Shown in pieces: positions 22,528 to 34,742 of a stretch of DNA of 64,000 nucleotides. A model generated the notes under the pieces. The model did not search any database. It saw nothing but the letters and a program-made list of their open reading frames with translations, and was not told where the DNA came from. The position numbers were made by a program, and so were the translations under genes. Source of the stretch: Hymenolepis diminuta (lineage: Eukaryota; Platyhelminthes; Cestoda; Cyclophyllidea; Hymenolepididae); contig CAADRB010000001.1 in assembly GCA_900708905.1 (NCBI GenBank), positions 626,004 to 690,003 of the forward strand. The letters run 5' to 3'. Within the stretch, counting starts at the first letter, position 1, and each line of letters starts with the position of its first letter.

Positions 22528-24943
22528 TCCCGTTCAGAATACAAAAGCATAATTTTCTTTTCCGAGAACATTCATATATAGCTGGCAGCTTTCCACTTAA
22601 CCATTTTCGATCAAATTCCCTTGAGGTGTATATTAAAGCTTTTAGTGCTGTTGGTTATTTTAGCCTTAACAATTCCCTGAAAACCAAAGACTTCTTTATA
22701 AAATTTCTGTCTCAACCTCTTTACTCATATTTGTACTTAACTTCAATATTGGAATTATTTGGGCATTTTATTTTTTTCAGACGGGAAAATTTCAATGAAA
22801 TTCTATGAAAATGTGATAAACTATCATTTATTTTATGGTTGCCGATTTGTCAATTACTATTAAAATTTCTTTAAAAACTTAAGTGGTGTTACACAAATCT
22901 AAAATAATTTTGTGCTGAAACAATGAAATCTCGACTGTCATTATATGAATCTTTGATCGATTGTATTTGCTCACTGTCTCTGCAATAAATTTTCATGCGG
23001 TTTCTCTCTCATTTTGCTTAAGCTTCAAGGTCGCAGTGAGGCTCAATGTAGCGAAACTGGGTATTCGCGTGTGTGTATGCATATCTATATTCTACCTGAT
23101 GAAATGTTTATCAGACTATTGACGTCTTTACTCTCGCACTCTAGTTACTTGAAAATAGTAGGCAACCGCTATGAGCCTATGTGATCATCCATTTATTTTA
23201 CGAAGCGTGCTCATTAAAAAGAAAACTAAAATTATACTTGTATAAGCATACAGTCATTTGGCTACTGCCAAACCAGAGAAGTAGATATTATCTACACGTA
23301 TACTAAACCTTATCTAACATGATTTGTTTTGCATTGTAGCGAATGTAACACCAATAAGCCTTTTTGCTACACCTAAGTAGTCCAAATGGCCTCTGGCAGA
23401 GTCCTCTATTATCAATTTGCTCCCAGAATTAGCTAGGTTGTGCCCAGAGTAGAAAGAACAGGAAAAATACTGAGCGGAGAGGGTCTATTGTTCAACTATG
23501 GCTCGTTGCCAAAAGCTTGGTCATTAAATACCAACAGTGCTAGGCAGCAGGGATATTGACTGCTGATTGGCTGAGGAGACCTCTGCACACACGCCGCGCT
23601 TATTCGCTACGCAATCGGTTACATATCGCACTCTGCAGAATGTTCTAGCGCACGTGAGGTTCCCTTGATCAACCTTGGTAGCGTTGTAAACTCCACAGCA
23701 TTAAGTGTAATTTTCTGTGCATCTTAGTGAACAAAACAACGATCCGTCCATTAAACAGGCGTCACTAAAGGAAATGATTCATTTAAATTAATACGTATTA
23801 TGTATATATATATATATTGATATATTTTAATATTCTTGTTCACATTTTTGTATTTTAGAATCAGCAATTGTATTAACAACGAGAGTAAAATTATACTTGA
23901 AGGCATCAAAAGAAGAATAAATCAGCCTGTTATTGTATTGGCTAGGGTGTTACAGTGAATCTTCGGATAACTATATATTCATTTAAAACCATATAAAATG
24001 GTATATTTAGTTATAGTTATCAGTGTAAGTAGATAGTCTTCGCTACCAAACAGAGTACTTTCAACCAATCCAAATTTGCTCTATATAAGAAGGCTAAGAG
24101 CGAATAATTTGACGTGGGAAAATCTTTAAAACGCTACTGATGTATAATCAGTAAGATATAGTTAAGTAAAGCGGGCCAAGAATGTTTCCGTTGATTCTTA
24201 TGATTTTCATTATTAGTATAAAAAGACCGCATATTAATCTTGAGAAATTACATATATAATAAAATGGCGAGGAAATGCCAAAGAATTGCGTATCTTCAAT
24301 TTGTCTGATAGGTTAAATTTCACCTGGATTTTCTTCTACTCAGAAATGTTATTTCGTATGAACATAAGTAAAGGAAAATCGTAAATACTTTCAAATAACA
24401 AAACAAATATGTATAGTAGACAAATGTAAATGTCGTTACCTAACCTGTGATTTTCCACCAAACACTTCATTAAGCAGAATTAGAACCTGAGAGACAATGG
24501 TATGCGGATATTGATCCAAAGCGAAAGACTGTGGGAAAATCATAGGAACGTGGTGATGATTTTTAACATTCAATCGGTTGACGTTATAAGTAAATTGTTT
24601 TTACACTAGAGTGTTTTGATTTCAATAAATTATTAAAACATATATAAACTAAATAAATATATTTATATTTTAAAAAGTTTATCGCATTTTATATATTTTA
24701 CAACCTAACATGTGTTTGAATGAACTGAATCTTTTAAGATGTTTCAATTGTCCACAGAAGAAATCTTCTCTAGAAGTCTCCGTCTTAAATCACTAATCTG
24801 AATGTGAGTGTAGCATATTCATTGAGTATCTTTATAATCTAGAAAAGATAATAAATTTCATTTTCCTTATTAGTCAGGATATACTTTTAAATTCATTAAC
24901 GTCCACGAAAAGCAGTCGTCATAATTCGATTCCCTCCCTCGAA
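22528..24943. other. Intergenic DNA upstream of RNF170
   Basis: No gene seen. Contains a short TA-rich run near 23803-23818. A locally GC-richer patch around 23560-23700 breaks the AT-rich background, but no promoter element is identified with confidence. Confidence 0.4.
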
Positions 24944-27900
24944 ATGGAAATCATATCTGGCCTGGAAAATAGTGTTTCCGCGGTTTTTATGCTCTCATCC
25001 GTTTTTATCGCTTTATTTGTGCGAGCTCTCATGAAACTATTTGTACCTTCTGGGTAAGTTTTAAATTCTGCCTTTTGTATTTATTACGTTCAGTACTCCA
25101 CGAATTCATCCTGAGAGCGAACAAACTGTCAATGAGGTTCGGCAAAATATTATTTCAAGAAGTTTACCTACAAACTTACTTATTGATACAGCATCTAGTA
25201 ATGCAGAAGTTGATGTTTGCCCAATATGCTTAGAAAATCTAAAATTCTGTGTCGAAACAAACTGTCGTCATAAATTCTGTGGTAATTTTTCACATTTTTC
25301 GCATTTGTGAAATGTATAGGTGACTGTTTTCATGCATATTGGCAGCGGATTTCACCACTTTCTAAACCGATTTGCCCTGTATGCCGCGGTTATGTAGGTT
25401 CATTAATTTTCCTAATTCTTTTTCTCCTCTCAGTTGAGATTTATTCTTAAGAGGTTTTCGTTACCCGAGATGCAGATGGAGGTGTCATCAGACCGATCAC
25501 AAATTGAAAATAACGTTGATCTTTTTAATCGCCGTTACTCTGGAAACCCTGTTTCGGTAAGTTACAGTGCCTAGTTTTTTTCTTTATTATTTCTCATGGG
25601 TTAGTCACGTTCTTTCTTAAGGAATCGTGTTTATTTTTTGTTTTTTTCTGCTTTAATTAGTCTGAAGATGCATATGTTTTAAAGGGGTTCTAAATTGTTG
25701 ACTTTATTGGCCACGAAGTCTGCTACTTCTTTATGTTCGCGTCCCTTTTAATCCTGTAATGATCAAATATTTAGGGAATGCTGTGGCGGTCTTGCGAATA
25801 CTCTGTTTGTCGGATGACTTGGATGCTAATCCTGTTGTAATTATACAATGAGATGTCTGTGTCTGTTTCTCATTCAAAATATCAGTAACGTGGTGTCACC
25901 CTCTCGAACTAAATGCTGAAGACTGTTTTCTCTTAAGGTCCGATTTCTCATCTACTTAGTTTATCGAAGTAGATTACACATAAATATTCTAATTATGTCG
26001 TTTTTAATGTCCTACCTTCAGATATTGGCTTCCGATATGTTTTATTGAAAATTATTTTACGGGACAGGTGAATGAAAATGTTCACTATCTCTGCTCTGCT
26101 ATATGAATATCATGTGAATTACTTGGTGTCCCGTAAGATCGTTCCGAATTTTTCAACCTTTGGAAAAAAAATGAGTTGGAATGGCAATCCAACCATCATA
26201 ATTAAACATCTAGTTAACAAGCGCCGGATTTCATGGACAAGAATTTGCTCAGTACTTCCGATGACAATTCATAAAGTTTGAATGTTGAAACATGAACTGC
26301 ACGCTAAGTAAATATAGTGCAATCAAGCGAAGAAGGACTTTTGATACCTTGACTTTCAACTATTTTTCGATCCTCTCCTCTTTCTGACTTATTAGACTTT
26401 CCCACCTTAAAAATAGTGGATGTTTGTATTGCCGTGGGTTGTATTGATCTGTAGTGAGCGTAGAGTTGTATTTATATTCATTCTCCCATTAACGCATTTT
26501 GGAAATTCACGAATTTACTGGATTGGGTTGTGGCTTCACTTTACAGGGCAGAGTAAAATAAGTATACTTTCTTTTCCCATAGCAAAAGATGCCATATTGT
26601 GTTCATGGGTTTATTATAAAATTGATATTCAATTAAAACTTTAAGAATGATTTTCTTTGAGTAAATAATTTCCGCGCTCACCTAACATTCATCTTGGGTA
26701 GAGGAATAGTATCATGGAGCCTCCCTCTTGAAAACTCAAATTCAGCCATCTTTACTAACTAATGACGTAAGTCACTCCGCTCATTTTGTGTGCATCGATG
26801 GGTATCAAATTTTTCGAATCTCACTAGAGTATGATAATATTAGCTGTATATGGACTTTGGTTTCAAGATTAATTGCCCACTAGGATCAGTTGAAAGTTTT
26901 GTTGAAAATGAACATTTAATGTCTATTGACAAATTTTATGACTAGGCATTGTAGATCTTGTTATCAGTTCGCTCCATGTTCTACTTGTCTTGCTGTTTAC
27001 TAATTTATTTTTCATCATATTAAGGGAAATTATTTCCTTTTCGTCGTTAAAAGAATATTTTCAGCTTTCTCCCTCTTATTGTAGAATAATGCAGTGGTTC
27101 TTCTATTTGCTAAATGAGCGCTCATCATAAGAATTCATTTATTATACATAGTCTTAATACCTTTATGCTGGAGAGAGGGCAGAAATATTTGTTCCACCGA
27201 GTCTGTGATTCCAATTTGTATACTCAGCCCATCTCAAGGGGAATATATACAGACTTTTTTTTCAATCTTTGCAACCACAATCGAATAGCATCCGACATCA
27301 AAAATCGAGGACGACATTCAATCCCAACCCAAGCGATGATAGAAAATTATAACGTTAACTATGCGCGAATGTTGGCAGAAAGAAGACGATGCTTCTACAC
27401 TTCCGAAGAGATCTATGTCTCATCCACGTAATGATCAGCAATGATTTCAAGTGTCCAATTACAATTTGTATGATGCTTTAAACCGTTCAAAAGGCATATC
27501 TGAATGAGCACTGTAAATGCTTTTTGTGCTGATCTAAAAATATTTCATGTTCGCCAATGACTATTGATGTCTTTTAGTCGTAAATTTCTATTTTCAAATG
27601 TGGTCTACCTTTTATAATTGCATTTTTCACATGTCGTTGTAGTCATCTATTCTATTGATAAAATCTGGGAATGATATACACCAAACGTTCCTTAATTTCC
27701 CTGGGAAGTTTGACACTTGTGAGCGTTGTCAATATAAGGCTAAATTCCGTGACCTTTTCGTTTTCTTTACTTTCGCTTATATTAAAAATAAGAAGCTGTT
27801 TTATTAAGAGAACTGTTAGATGATATTAGATCTTTCTGACTTATTTGTTTTACTGTCAGTAACTGTTTACCACAAACCAAAAGTAATATTCTTTAACGAG

Positions 27901-29931
27901 GGATTATTTAAATCCAGTGATGATGGTTAATTAATTAATTGATAATCGACTCCTTATCTTCTTCCATTTTTCAATTATTATTCTATTGCCCAAATTCAAT
28001 TTACATTTTACAGTATATGCCTTTCTTTAGATACCATCATTAATAATTATGATGGCTTACTGTAATGGGTTCCATAACGTATTCCAAACTGCGTACAAAA
28101 GATCAGGAGATAACCTATCCTTTCTGGATCACTCCATATATTGAGTCAATTGCACCTGTTTAAATTGGCGTACGAGATGCACACAATGACGGGGGAAGGT
28201 CAAACATACTCAAGTCGCTATCATTTGGCCGAGCACTAAGATCCCGTATGCCACAAGTTTCCAACACTTTTACAGAAAAATATTTTGTAGTGGAAGGCAC
28301 CCGATAACGTTTTGTCATTCATCATCATCAAAATAGTTCGTATCGAAGGTACGAGTTGAAAGGAGGACGTAAAGCTCCCAATTTTATAGTTAGAAGGGTA
28401 GAAGAGTGAAATTTAAAGTTATCGATCCTGAAGATGTCATTATTTCTCTTTAGCTATTACGGTGCTTTTTCATGCCTTGTGCATATGACCTTCTTTGTTT
28501 GAGATGTTTAAAAGTCTTTATGTTCCTTTGGAGCGTAGCTTTTAAAGGCTACACAGAATCCTTTCTATTATGAGAGTTAGTGTTCATGCGTTTTGTAATG
28601 GAAAAAAATGCTTTCGTCTGAAACCGCAGCTAATCAAAATATTGGGTGATAATGTCTTTCCCTTCATTAAATAGTTAGTTTTTCTGACTATTTGTAAGTC
28701 CAAAATTCCCATTTAGTAACTTACCTATAGTGTAAGTCAGGCACGTTGCTACTGAAAAATTGGAAGTAGGCTGAGCTGATGACCTCGCCATCCAGCTAGC
28801 AGTGCGAACTAACGAGAAACCCGATTTCTGTCGTCGATTTTATAAGCCGTACTTTATGCGGCTGGCCATTCCACTTACGTTGTGCGCGTCGGGGTGCAGT
28901 GACTAGCGTCCTCTTTTGTGAATTCAGAGATCAAGAAGTTTAGTACCCATCGATGCATATCAAATGAGCGGAATGGTCTACCGTAATGGTTATTTATGGT
29001 CGACGAGAAGGATGATAGGATTTAACTTTTCATAAGAACAATTTTATCACTACTTTTCCCCTACCCAAGTAATAATAATGTATCTCTCAATCCATATGTG
29101 GAAGAAAATTGGTTGGTAATTAAATCATTAAATAAATTCCAATCTGTTGAATTTTTGTGCTTTTGAATGTATTTTTTTATCTATTTACGCTTATATTAGA
29201 GAATGGATCGTCATGTACACGGCACCATTAGAAAAATATAATACCTGCAGGCCAGTTGGTGAAAGCGTTTTCCAACATCTATTTTGGGTAGAGAAGTAGC
29301 ATCAGTCTCTAATGAAAAACTCACATCCCGCCAGGCCCTATATTAGCCAAATTTAACCAGCATGGTTAATCGTTCCGCTCATGGGATGTGCACTGATGGG
29401 CCTCTGACTTGTGATTTCTGACTTCGCAGAAAAACATTTTAAACATGGAAAATACATGAACTGAATTGCAATTTTTCGGTGAAAAAAGAGTCGTCTCTAA
29501 TCCCCGGGATGATTTGGTAACATTTCTCAAATCCTACAATTCTTCTTATCCAGAACATCAAGCATTGAGAGCTGCACATTCTCTGACGAATATGTGTTTC
29601 TTAACATTATCTGTCTGACCTGATTATTTAATTGGCCCACTTTTTACTCTTTTTCCTTTTACAGCTCATCAATCAGCTGCGTGATTTGCCAGTTCTTTTG
29701 CGTTATTTCTGGCGTGTAATTTTTGATGGCGAGGGTGATATATCATGTCTCCTGAGGCTGCGTCTTATTGTTCTCTTCCTTTTTGTATTCTTCTACGTTA
29801 TATCACCGCTGGACATCTTCCCCGAGTCAATTGTGGGTGTCTTTGGTCTGTTAGATGATTGTCTTGTCTGTCTGGTCTTCTGTATTTACCTTGGTGCTCT
29901 ATTTCGAGGTCGTCTAGTCGCTGATGTTTGA
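24944..29931 (+). CDS. RNF170: E3 ubiquitin-protein ligase RNF170
   Basis: An ER-membrane RING ubiquitin ligase; the vertebrate protein ubiquitinates activated IP3 receptors for degradation. Exons: 24944-25053, 25094-25281, 25320-25393, 25434-25556, 29665-29931; 762 bases, 253 residues, in phase at every junction. The N-terminal part has one hydrophobic segment (about residues 10-33). The RING follows: CPICLENL, then a HKFCGDCFHAYW zinc-binding stretch split by an intron, then CPVCR. After it comes the family's NRRYSGNP motif (vertebrate NRRFSGQP). The last exon carries the DUF1232-type region with two membrane segments and the hallmark YVISPLDIFPE. The first three introns are 38-40 bases, the last is 4.1 kb. 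The ATG is the first in frame at a sensible N-terminus. Its stop lies 118 bases from the convergent NME5 stop. Confidence 0.93.
26665..26815 (+). repeat. Dispersed repeat R2, copy b
   Basis: Matches R2 copy c closely in order: ATCTTGGGTAGAGGAATAG, GAAAACTCA, CCGCTCAT, then GCATCGATGGG. Confidence 0.65.
27114..27431 (+). CDS. Intron-nested 105-codon frame, uncertain
   Basis: An uninterrupted ATG-to-TAA frame inside the last RNF170 intron, same strand. Composition is mixed and not hydrophobic: MSAHHKNSFIIHSLNTF at the start, ARMLAERRRCFYTSEEIY near the end. No domain is recognised and no nearby exon joins to it in an obvious way. It could be a retrogene, an alternative RNF170 exon or a chance frame; a frame this long is uncommon but not impossible in this composition. 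Confidence 0.25.
   Translation: MSAHHKNSFIIHSLNTFMLERGQKYLFHRVCDSNLYTQPISRGIYTDFFFNLCNHNRIASDIKNRGRHSIPTQAMIENYNVNYARMLAERRRCFYTSEEIYVSST
28735..28985 (-). repeat. Dispersed repeat R2, inverted piece
   Basis: The end (28920-28985) is the reverse complement of the R2 tail (CCGCTCAT, GCATCGATGGGTA). The start (28735-28810) resembles 37850-37960 in the same direction and, in reverse complement, 59515-59575 (TGGCGAGGTC). Confidence 0.5.
29265..29430 (+). repeat. Dispersed repeat R2, copy c
   Basis: Begins AAAGCGTTTTCCAACAT, then TTTTGGGTAGAGAAGTAGC and GAAAAACTCACAT, ending with TTCCGCTCATGGG; collinear with copies b and d. Confidence 0.65.
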
Positions 29932-30049
29932 CATATATTTCCTGCTTATCCCGTTACACCAGCGAATAAGAATTTATTTGTTACGTTACTATTGACTAAA
30001 TTGTTTTACTTTTAAATCCCAGATTAAATTATAGAGTTTATTATAAATA

Positions 30050-30858
30050 TCAGCACTTGTCTTCTTCTTCATCATTAGTTCTTGGCTGATTCGGGTTGTT
30101 TCTTAGAAGCCAATCGGATAAAAACACCTACATTAAATATGGTTATAGAAATTATAAAGAATTGCTCACAATTGGGTCTAAAGGTTTTCTCTTGCAGACT
30201 TCAGTTAAACCAGGTAACAAAGTTGGAAGCACAGTTTTGTTGAGATAGTCTTTAGCAGTTTCTGCGGATTGAATTGGCTCTGCGATAGCTAAACAGAATT
30301 TGTACACGACTGGTTATTTCGATATCTTACTATTCGGAAAAAAGAACCGTATCTCCTTGTCGGCATCGGATTTTGTCTCACTGGCATGGAATGCACTGTC
30401 ATCCAAGCTTCCAAACTCATTCCAGAATCTTATGAGTATATTAAAATATGAATAGAATTACTTCTGAGCTAGATCATTCTGGGTGTCTTTAGTTATTGGA
30501 TAAGTAACTATATCTTTCCATATGTCGATAATGTTGGTTTTTGCAAAAACCATAACTAGTACTATGTCACGACTGAGATCCTCGACTAATTTTGTAAAAT
30601 CATCCTCATCTTTCCGATCGCGATAAAATTCCATCGCTTGTTCTGGGGATAATTTAACGAATCTTCTCTATTAATGGTATAAATGATTAAGCAGCAAAAT
30701 GTTCCTACATTAGTAACAGTAATACATGCCTTCGTCAAAATGTCAACAAGACTAACTTCTTTCTTCCTTGCATCTGATTTAAATATCGCTAAAGTTCTAT
30801 CTATAGTAATTTCCGGACTCATTTCAGACCCCAGACTATTCAAAGTATCAGTAAGCAT
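30050..30858 (-). CDS. NME5: NME5, axonemal nucleoside diphosphate kinase homologue
   Basis: NME5 is a radial-spoke component of cilia and sperm tails, with a nucleoside-diphosphate-kinase-like domain followed by a DPY30-type dimerisation motif. Exons, minus strand: 30709-30858, 30462-30667, 30331-30428, 30170-30288, 30050-30127; 651 bases, 216 residues (human about 212), in phase throughout. The kinase domain starts RTLAIFKSDA, has the helix RFVKLSPEQAMEFY and ends FHASETKSDADKEIRFFFP, so the position of the catalytic His is kept, with HGS changed to HAS. Lys and Pro around the first strand also differ (IKPD to FKSD). The C-terminal motif AKDYLNKTVLPTLLPGL and FLSDWLLRNNPNQP is highly typical of NME5. 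All four introns are 33-42 bases. An earlier internal Met at residue 14 is an alternative start. Confidence 0.92.
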
Positions 30859-31889
30859 TGTTATTAGTTCGAATTGTGTAAATATTCATCACTAATGGGG
30901 TGTTTTCAATCAGATTGATAAACAAGACGACAGTGAAAAATTTATGTATTTGAAAACAAATAAATTAATTGCACAAAATCTGTAATTTGTAAAATACTTA
31001 AATATATTGATACTATTGTTGAAGTTATTACTGATTCGATTTTTGTAAGTCAAATATTCCAACTAAATAATATTTTAAAAAATCGCCGCACTTTAATATT
31101 CTCACTTCTAGTATAATCGTTTTTTGTTCCTATGGTACATTAATTTAGAATCTACATACGTCACTACTTCGGCTAGATTAAATACATTACTATCGATGAG
31201 CTTCCTTAAGATATCAATTGCTTTGTTTCAATGCAGAATTAATTGTAAAATTCAAATTCTTAATATTTTACCATATTAAAATATGAAAACCTAGATTTGC
31301 TCTTACTTTTATTATTGCCATTGTTATAAACTCGTAGTTTTGCAAACGGTTAATAGATAGTAATATGCAGTTACTAAAGATGTACGTCTTACATTCGTTG
31401 CAATAATTTTATCATCTTTCTAAATTACTTTTGAAGCACAATTTCTTCTTTTAAGTATTTTTTGCGATGATCTTAATAATTACCTTTGCAAATATGGTCA
31501 CATTAGAAATCAGATGATTAGTAAATTACGGCCGCCTATTTTTAAACTAGTAACAGATTAAATACCATTTACCCTTCATGACAGTATGCCAGTTCGAACT
31601 CATCTTGGGTGCTTAGACAGCATTCATAAGCTTTATTTTACACCTAATATTATTACCACCTCATGTACGTGAAGTCTATTAGTGATATTTTTATATACAA
31701 TTCACATATGATGACGTATTTGTATCCCGCAGTAAATTTACCCCATCCGAAACAGCACACATGTAGTTGAAAAATATTTTAATTGTAAGTAAATAGGACG
31801 GAAATAAACAAATTGCATTTCTCTCCTTATAAGAAATCTGCTACATAAAAGGAAATAATATTTTCCCAAAAGTAATTCATACGTGTAGG
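30859..31889. other. Intergenic DNA upstream of NME5
   Basis: Stop-dense AT-rich DNA, presumably holding the NME5 promoter on its left side. No gene or repeat seen. Confidence 0.45.
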
Positions 31890-32095
31890 ATTCTGTAAGT
31901 TCCACGTTTTAATTATCCCTTCTTTTAACTCCCTATTATTCTAATGAAAACGCGCGTCTTGTTTTAACATGATTATTTGGGTCGTTTTGTGTTATGGTGC
32001 TGTCGGATTGTGTATGCAACTAGTGTAATTTTTAGGAGAATCTAGAGGTCGGTTACGATATCTTACAGAGAATATCAAACCATAATAAAATCTAT
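31890..32095 (+). mobile_element. LTR family A, solo copy on the plus strand
   Basis: Carries the family's landmark blocks in order: CGCGCGTCTTGTTTT, TTTGGGTCGTTTTGTGTT, GGTGCTGTCGGATTG, GTCGGTTACGATATCTTACAGAG, ending CAAACCATAATAA. It is in opposite orientation to the LTR starting 310 bases to its right. Confidence 0.75.
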
Positions 32096-32404
32096 TTTAT
32101 TTTTTTTATTAGTGCATTTTAGGTTATTTTTTGATAGCACTGCATAATTTTAAACAGAAAGAAGACCGATGTCTTATTTGCCGAGACACGGGGTTATAAA
32201 GTTTGCCATTTTTTACCTCAATTTGAACCGTGGGTTTTTAATTAACCCCTAAATATAAATCTGTGCCTAATTGCTTAAACCCCCGAGGATTTAGCATAAC
32301 TGCTAAGAAGCATAATCAAATATTGCTAATTCTCAGAAAAGAATCTATATTTTTCTATCATTTGGAGTTGTCCATCGGGTGCTGAATTTTCGAATGTTTT
32401 TCGT

Positions 32405-32641
32405 TGTGATCTGCTCTCCTCTATAGGATACCATAATCGATTCTTAGATTCCCTTAGAAATTGCACTGGAAATACGACCCACAACACCACAATACAAAAC
32501 GACCCAAACCACCATATCAAAATAAGACACACGTTTTGGCACCGATAGGTTGACTTATACTATGCGTCAATTACAACCTTAATGTAAATAAATTCGTTCG
32601 AATGAAAGGGAATTAAAGGGTGGAAAATAAGAATTCTTACA
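32405..32641 (-). repeat. 3' LTR of the Ty3 element (family A)
   Basis: About 237 bases with TG...CA ends on the minus strand. Shared with four other pieces in this window (4.3, 31.9, 34.6 and 50.6 kb). Confidence 0.75.
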
Positions 32642-33049
32642 TACAAGCATTATTTTGAAGAAAACATTATTTTCATGTATGTAGTACGCCCGTTCGTAAA
32701 TTCGATCATCCGTCTTTATCGCGAGATCGACCGGGAGATGAGAGAAATGCCATCGAGTCCTGATGGTACATGGGGGATAGTATCTTGATCGTTCCTTTCG
32801 CGTCATTGCACTACGTCTGGAGATCACGAACTGTTCAGGAGTAAGAGTTGTAAGGTATAAAGCACAAAATATTAATAGCGTCAAGACTATTTAAAGATGA
32901 ATGTCTTTAACAATTCGACAAACCAAATCCTTTTGGTCTGAATTGCTTGTAATTGCGAAATCAAGTGTCCATTCCGGTCTTTACGTCGTAGATGTTTCCG
33001 TAATGCCGCTTGGCGATTATGTTCATTGGTGATTTTAATGATGATTGAG

Positions 33050-33850
33050 GGCACATACAAGATTGCCCACACTACGCCTCGGGTCACAAAATTATTTTGA
33101 TAGCAAAATCTTTTCACACGCTGTCCTCAAATTTTGACCTCTAAATTCTGCTGCCAGGCCGGATTGTCCTAACATGGCGAAAGATCTCCTTAGGTAAATA
33201 ATCAACCGATTGGAGCAAAATTTGGTAAAATGTAGAGCTAGACCGTGTATTTGAGTCCGTAATGAGCGTTTCTGGCACATCCTCTCGAATGTGAATTTGT
33301 TACCATAGTGTATGTCACATCTTTAGTGGGTTCGGAATGGTAATTTAGAGCCGAATCGTGAGAGAATCTGACTGACGACTGAATATGAATAGATGGATGA
33401 GGGATTTCGGAACATATAGACACTGGTTGCATCCTCTCACGAGACTCTCCGCATTCGTACATTCTAACAATAGGTGCCTGGTGGGCTTCGTTTTCACCTG
33501 AGAGCCGGATAAAGTTAAGCCCATCTATCCATTCTAGATCGATATTTCGATCTTTAACATAGGATTCCTTGAAGATCGTCTTCCCCAGGGAATGTAACCC
33601 CGCATTGCATCGATATGTAAAGTCGCACTGCATCAGATACTTGGGGGGACGATAATGATAGTGGAGATAGTGTCGACCATAGTTCTGCCTCGTCTGAGTT
33701 AATGCTCTCTTGTTATTCGGGTTCTGGCTCATTAAACTATTCATAGAAGATTGTCGGCAGTGGCAATTTTCGTTGCAGTTCTCTCTGGGACGTCTTCGGA
33801 AGGGCAGTTTTGGTGATAATGACGTCCTCCGTAGAATCGGCATCTTGGGG
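33050..33850 (-). pseudogene. Decayed protease-integrase part of the Ty3 pol gene
   Basis: Around 33645-33517 a retropepsin C-terminal half is visible, with LMQCDFTY and DRNIDLEWIDGLNF matching the family's QCDxxY and NLDLLGLDWIDxL. From about 33300 the integrase core appears in shifting frames (PETLITDSNT, then TFYQILLQS, then a HPQS-N-like segment). In-frame stops are present in each reading. Confidence 0.65.
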
Positions 33851-34236
33851 GTGACTGCTTCTGATATTCGTCGGATGATTGTCAGATCGGGAGTGGGTCC
33901 TCTCAGTCGATAGATGATCGGTCATTCTCGGGTTGAACACTCGCGGTTAACGGTCCTGCAGCAGATTCGGATCCGCTACAAGACTTCTTGACAACGTGTT
34001 CCTTATTCAAGAGGGACGGAAGTCTGAGTCGAATCTCAGCATATCAAGGAGATCGAAGACCAAGAATGAAAATGAGACATCTGAATTAGTTTTCTTCGAG
34101 AGAACCAAATCGGAAACTAGTGCAAAGTTGGTTAACAAACCCTACATAATGTTGATCATTTTCATCTTCGCGTATGGTCAAGTTGAAAAGAGAACTGTTG
34201 TCACCAACGACCGAATCTAATTTACTAATAATCTTT

Positions 34237-34560
34237 TCATAACTTTTCGGCCGGATCCATCAGTTGAAGGTAGGTCGAATTTTGGTCGTTGTCACTTCTG
34301 TTAACTTTTCGAAGCAGCATGCTAATTCGAGTGGTGTAGGGGAGGTCTGCTATGCTGCTCTCATAACTATCACGGTATTGAGCATACCATGCTGCAAAAG
34401 TTTCACCTATAAGAAGATTATGATGAAACATGCCTACATTTTTCACGCAGTCTTTGGGATCCTTTGTCGATGTTGAAAAATTTATCTGAGTGAAGGTGTT
34501 TCTCACGATTGAAGAGATTCGGGCTTCCATGTCCGCGCTATTCGATAACTGCGTCGTCAA
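34237..34560 (-). pseudogene. Ty3 gag N-terminal part
   Basis: A 107-codon frame starting MTTQLSNSADMEARIS directly inside the 5' LTR. The segment GETFAAWYAQYRDSYES followed by ISMLLRKVNRSD fits the capsid pattern of flatworm and insect Ty3 gag (FxxWYxRYxDxF, then VRLLLRKL). The frame then closes, so only the first part of gag is readable. Confidence 0.65.
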
Positions 34561-34566
34561 ATCTAT

Positions 34567-34742
34567 TGTAATCTGCTCTCCTCTGAAGGATACCGTAATC
34601 GATTCTTAGATTCCCTAAGAAATTGCATTATTTACCAATACGATCCGACAACACCACAACACAAAACGACCCAAACCACCATACCAAAATAAGGCGCACG
34701 TTTTCGTACAGACAACAAATTTATAATATGCGCCATTTACAC
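34567..34742 (-). repeat. 5' LTR of the Ty3 element, truncated (family A)
   Basis: Matches the 3' LTR from its inner end to about the ACGTTTTCG / ATGCGCCATTTACA block, then diverges; the first 60 or so bases of U3 are absent. Confidence 0.7.

Larger units (their letters stand above)
25557..29664 (+). other. 4.1-kb last intron of RNF170
   Basis: Opens with gtaagt and closes with TTTTACAG. It hosts three pieces of repeat R2, a 105-codon intronless frame (27114-27431) and stop-dense AT-rich DNA. Confidence 0.8.
32405..34742 (-). mobile_element. Ty3/gypsy element with two LTRs, RT region missing
   Basis: Minus-strand element of about 2.3 kb. The 3' LTR is 32405-32641 (begins TGTAAGAATTC, ends ATCACA on the minus strand). 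The 5' LTR is the shorter copy at 34567-34742, lacking the outer U3 part. Inside, from 34560 downward, come gag, a protease C-terminal half, then an integrase core with PETLITDSNT (family: PExLxTDNGTQF). Reverse transcriptase and RNase H, which should lie between protease and integrase, do not fit in the roughly 200 bases available. Several stops and frame changes show that it is inactive. Confidence 0.8.

Noticed and set aside
22509..22808. 99-codon plus-strand frame
   Set aside because: Overlaps the end of the orphan exon at 22359-22527 in another frame, runs into low-complexity AT-rich DNA, and has no splice or domain support.
32579..33117. Minus-strand frames near the 3' LTR taken as separate genes
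   Set aside because: They are the LTR and decayed integrase end of the Ty3 element.
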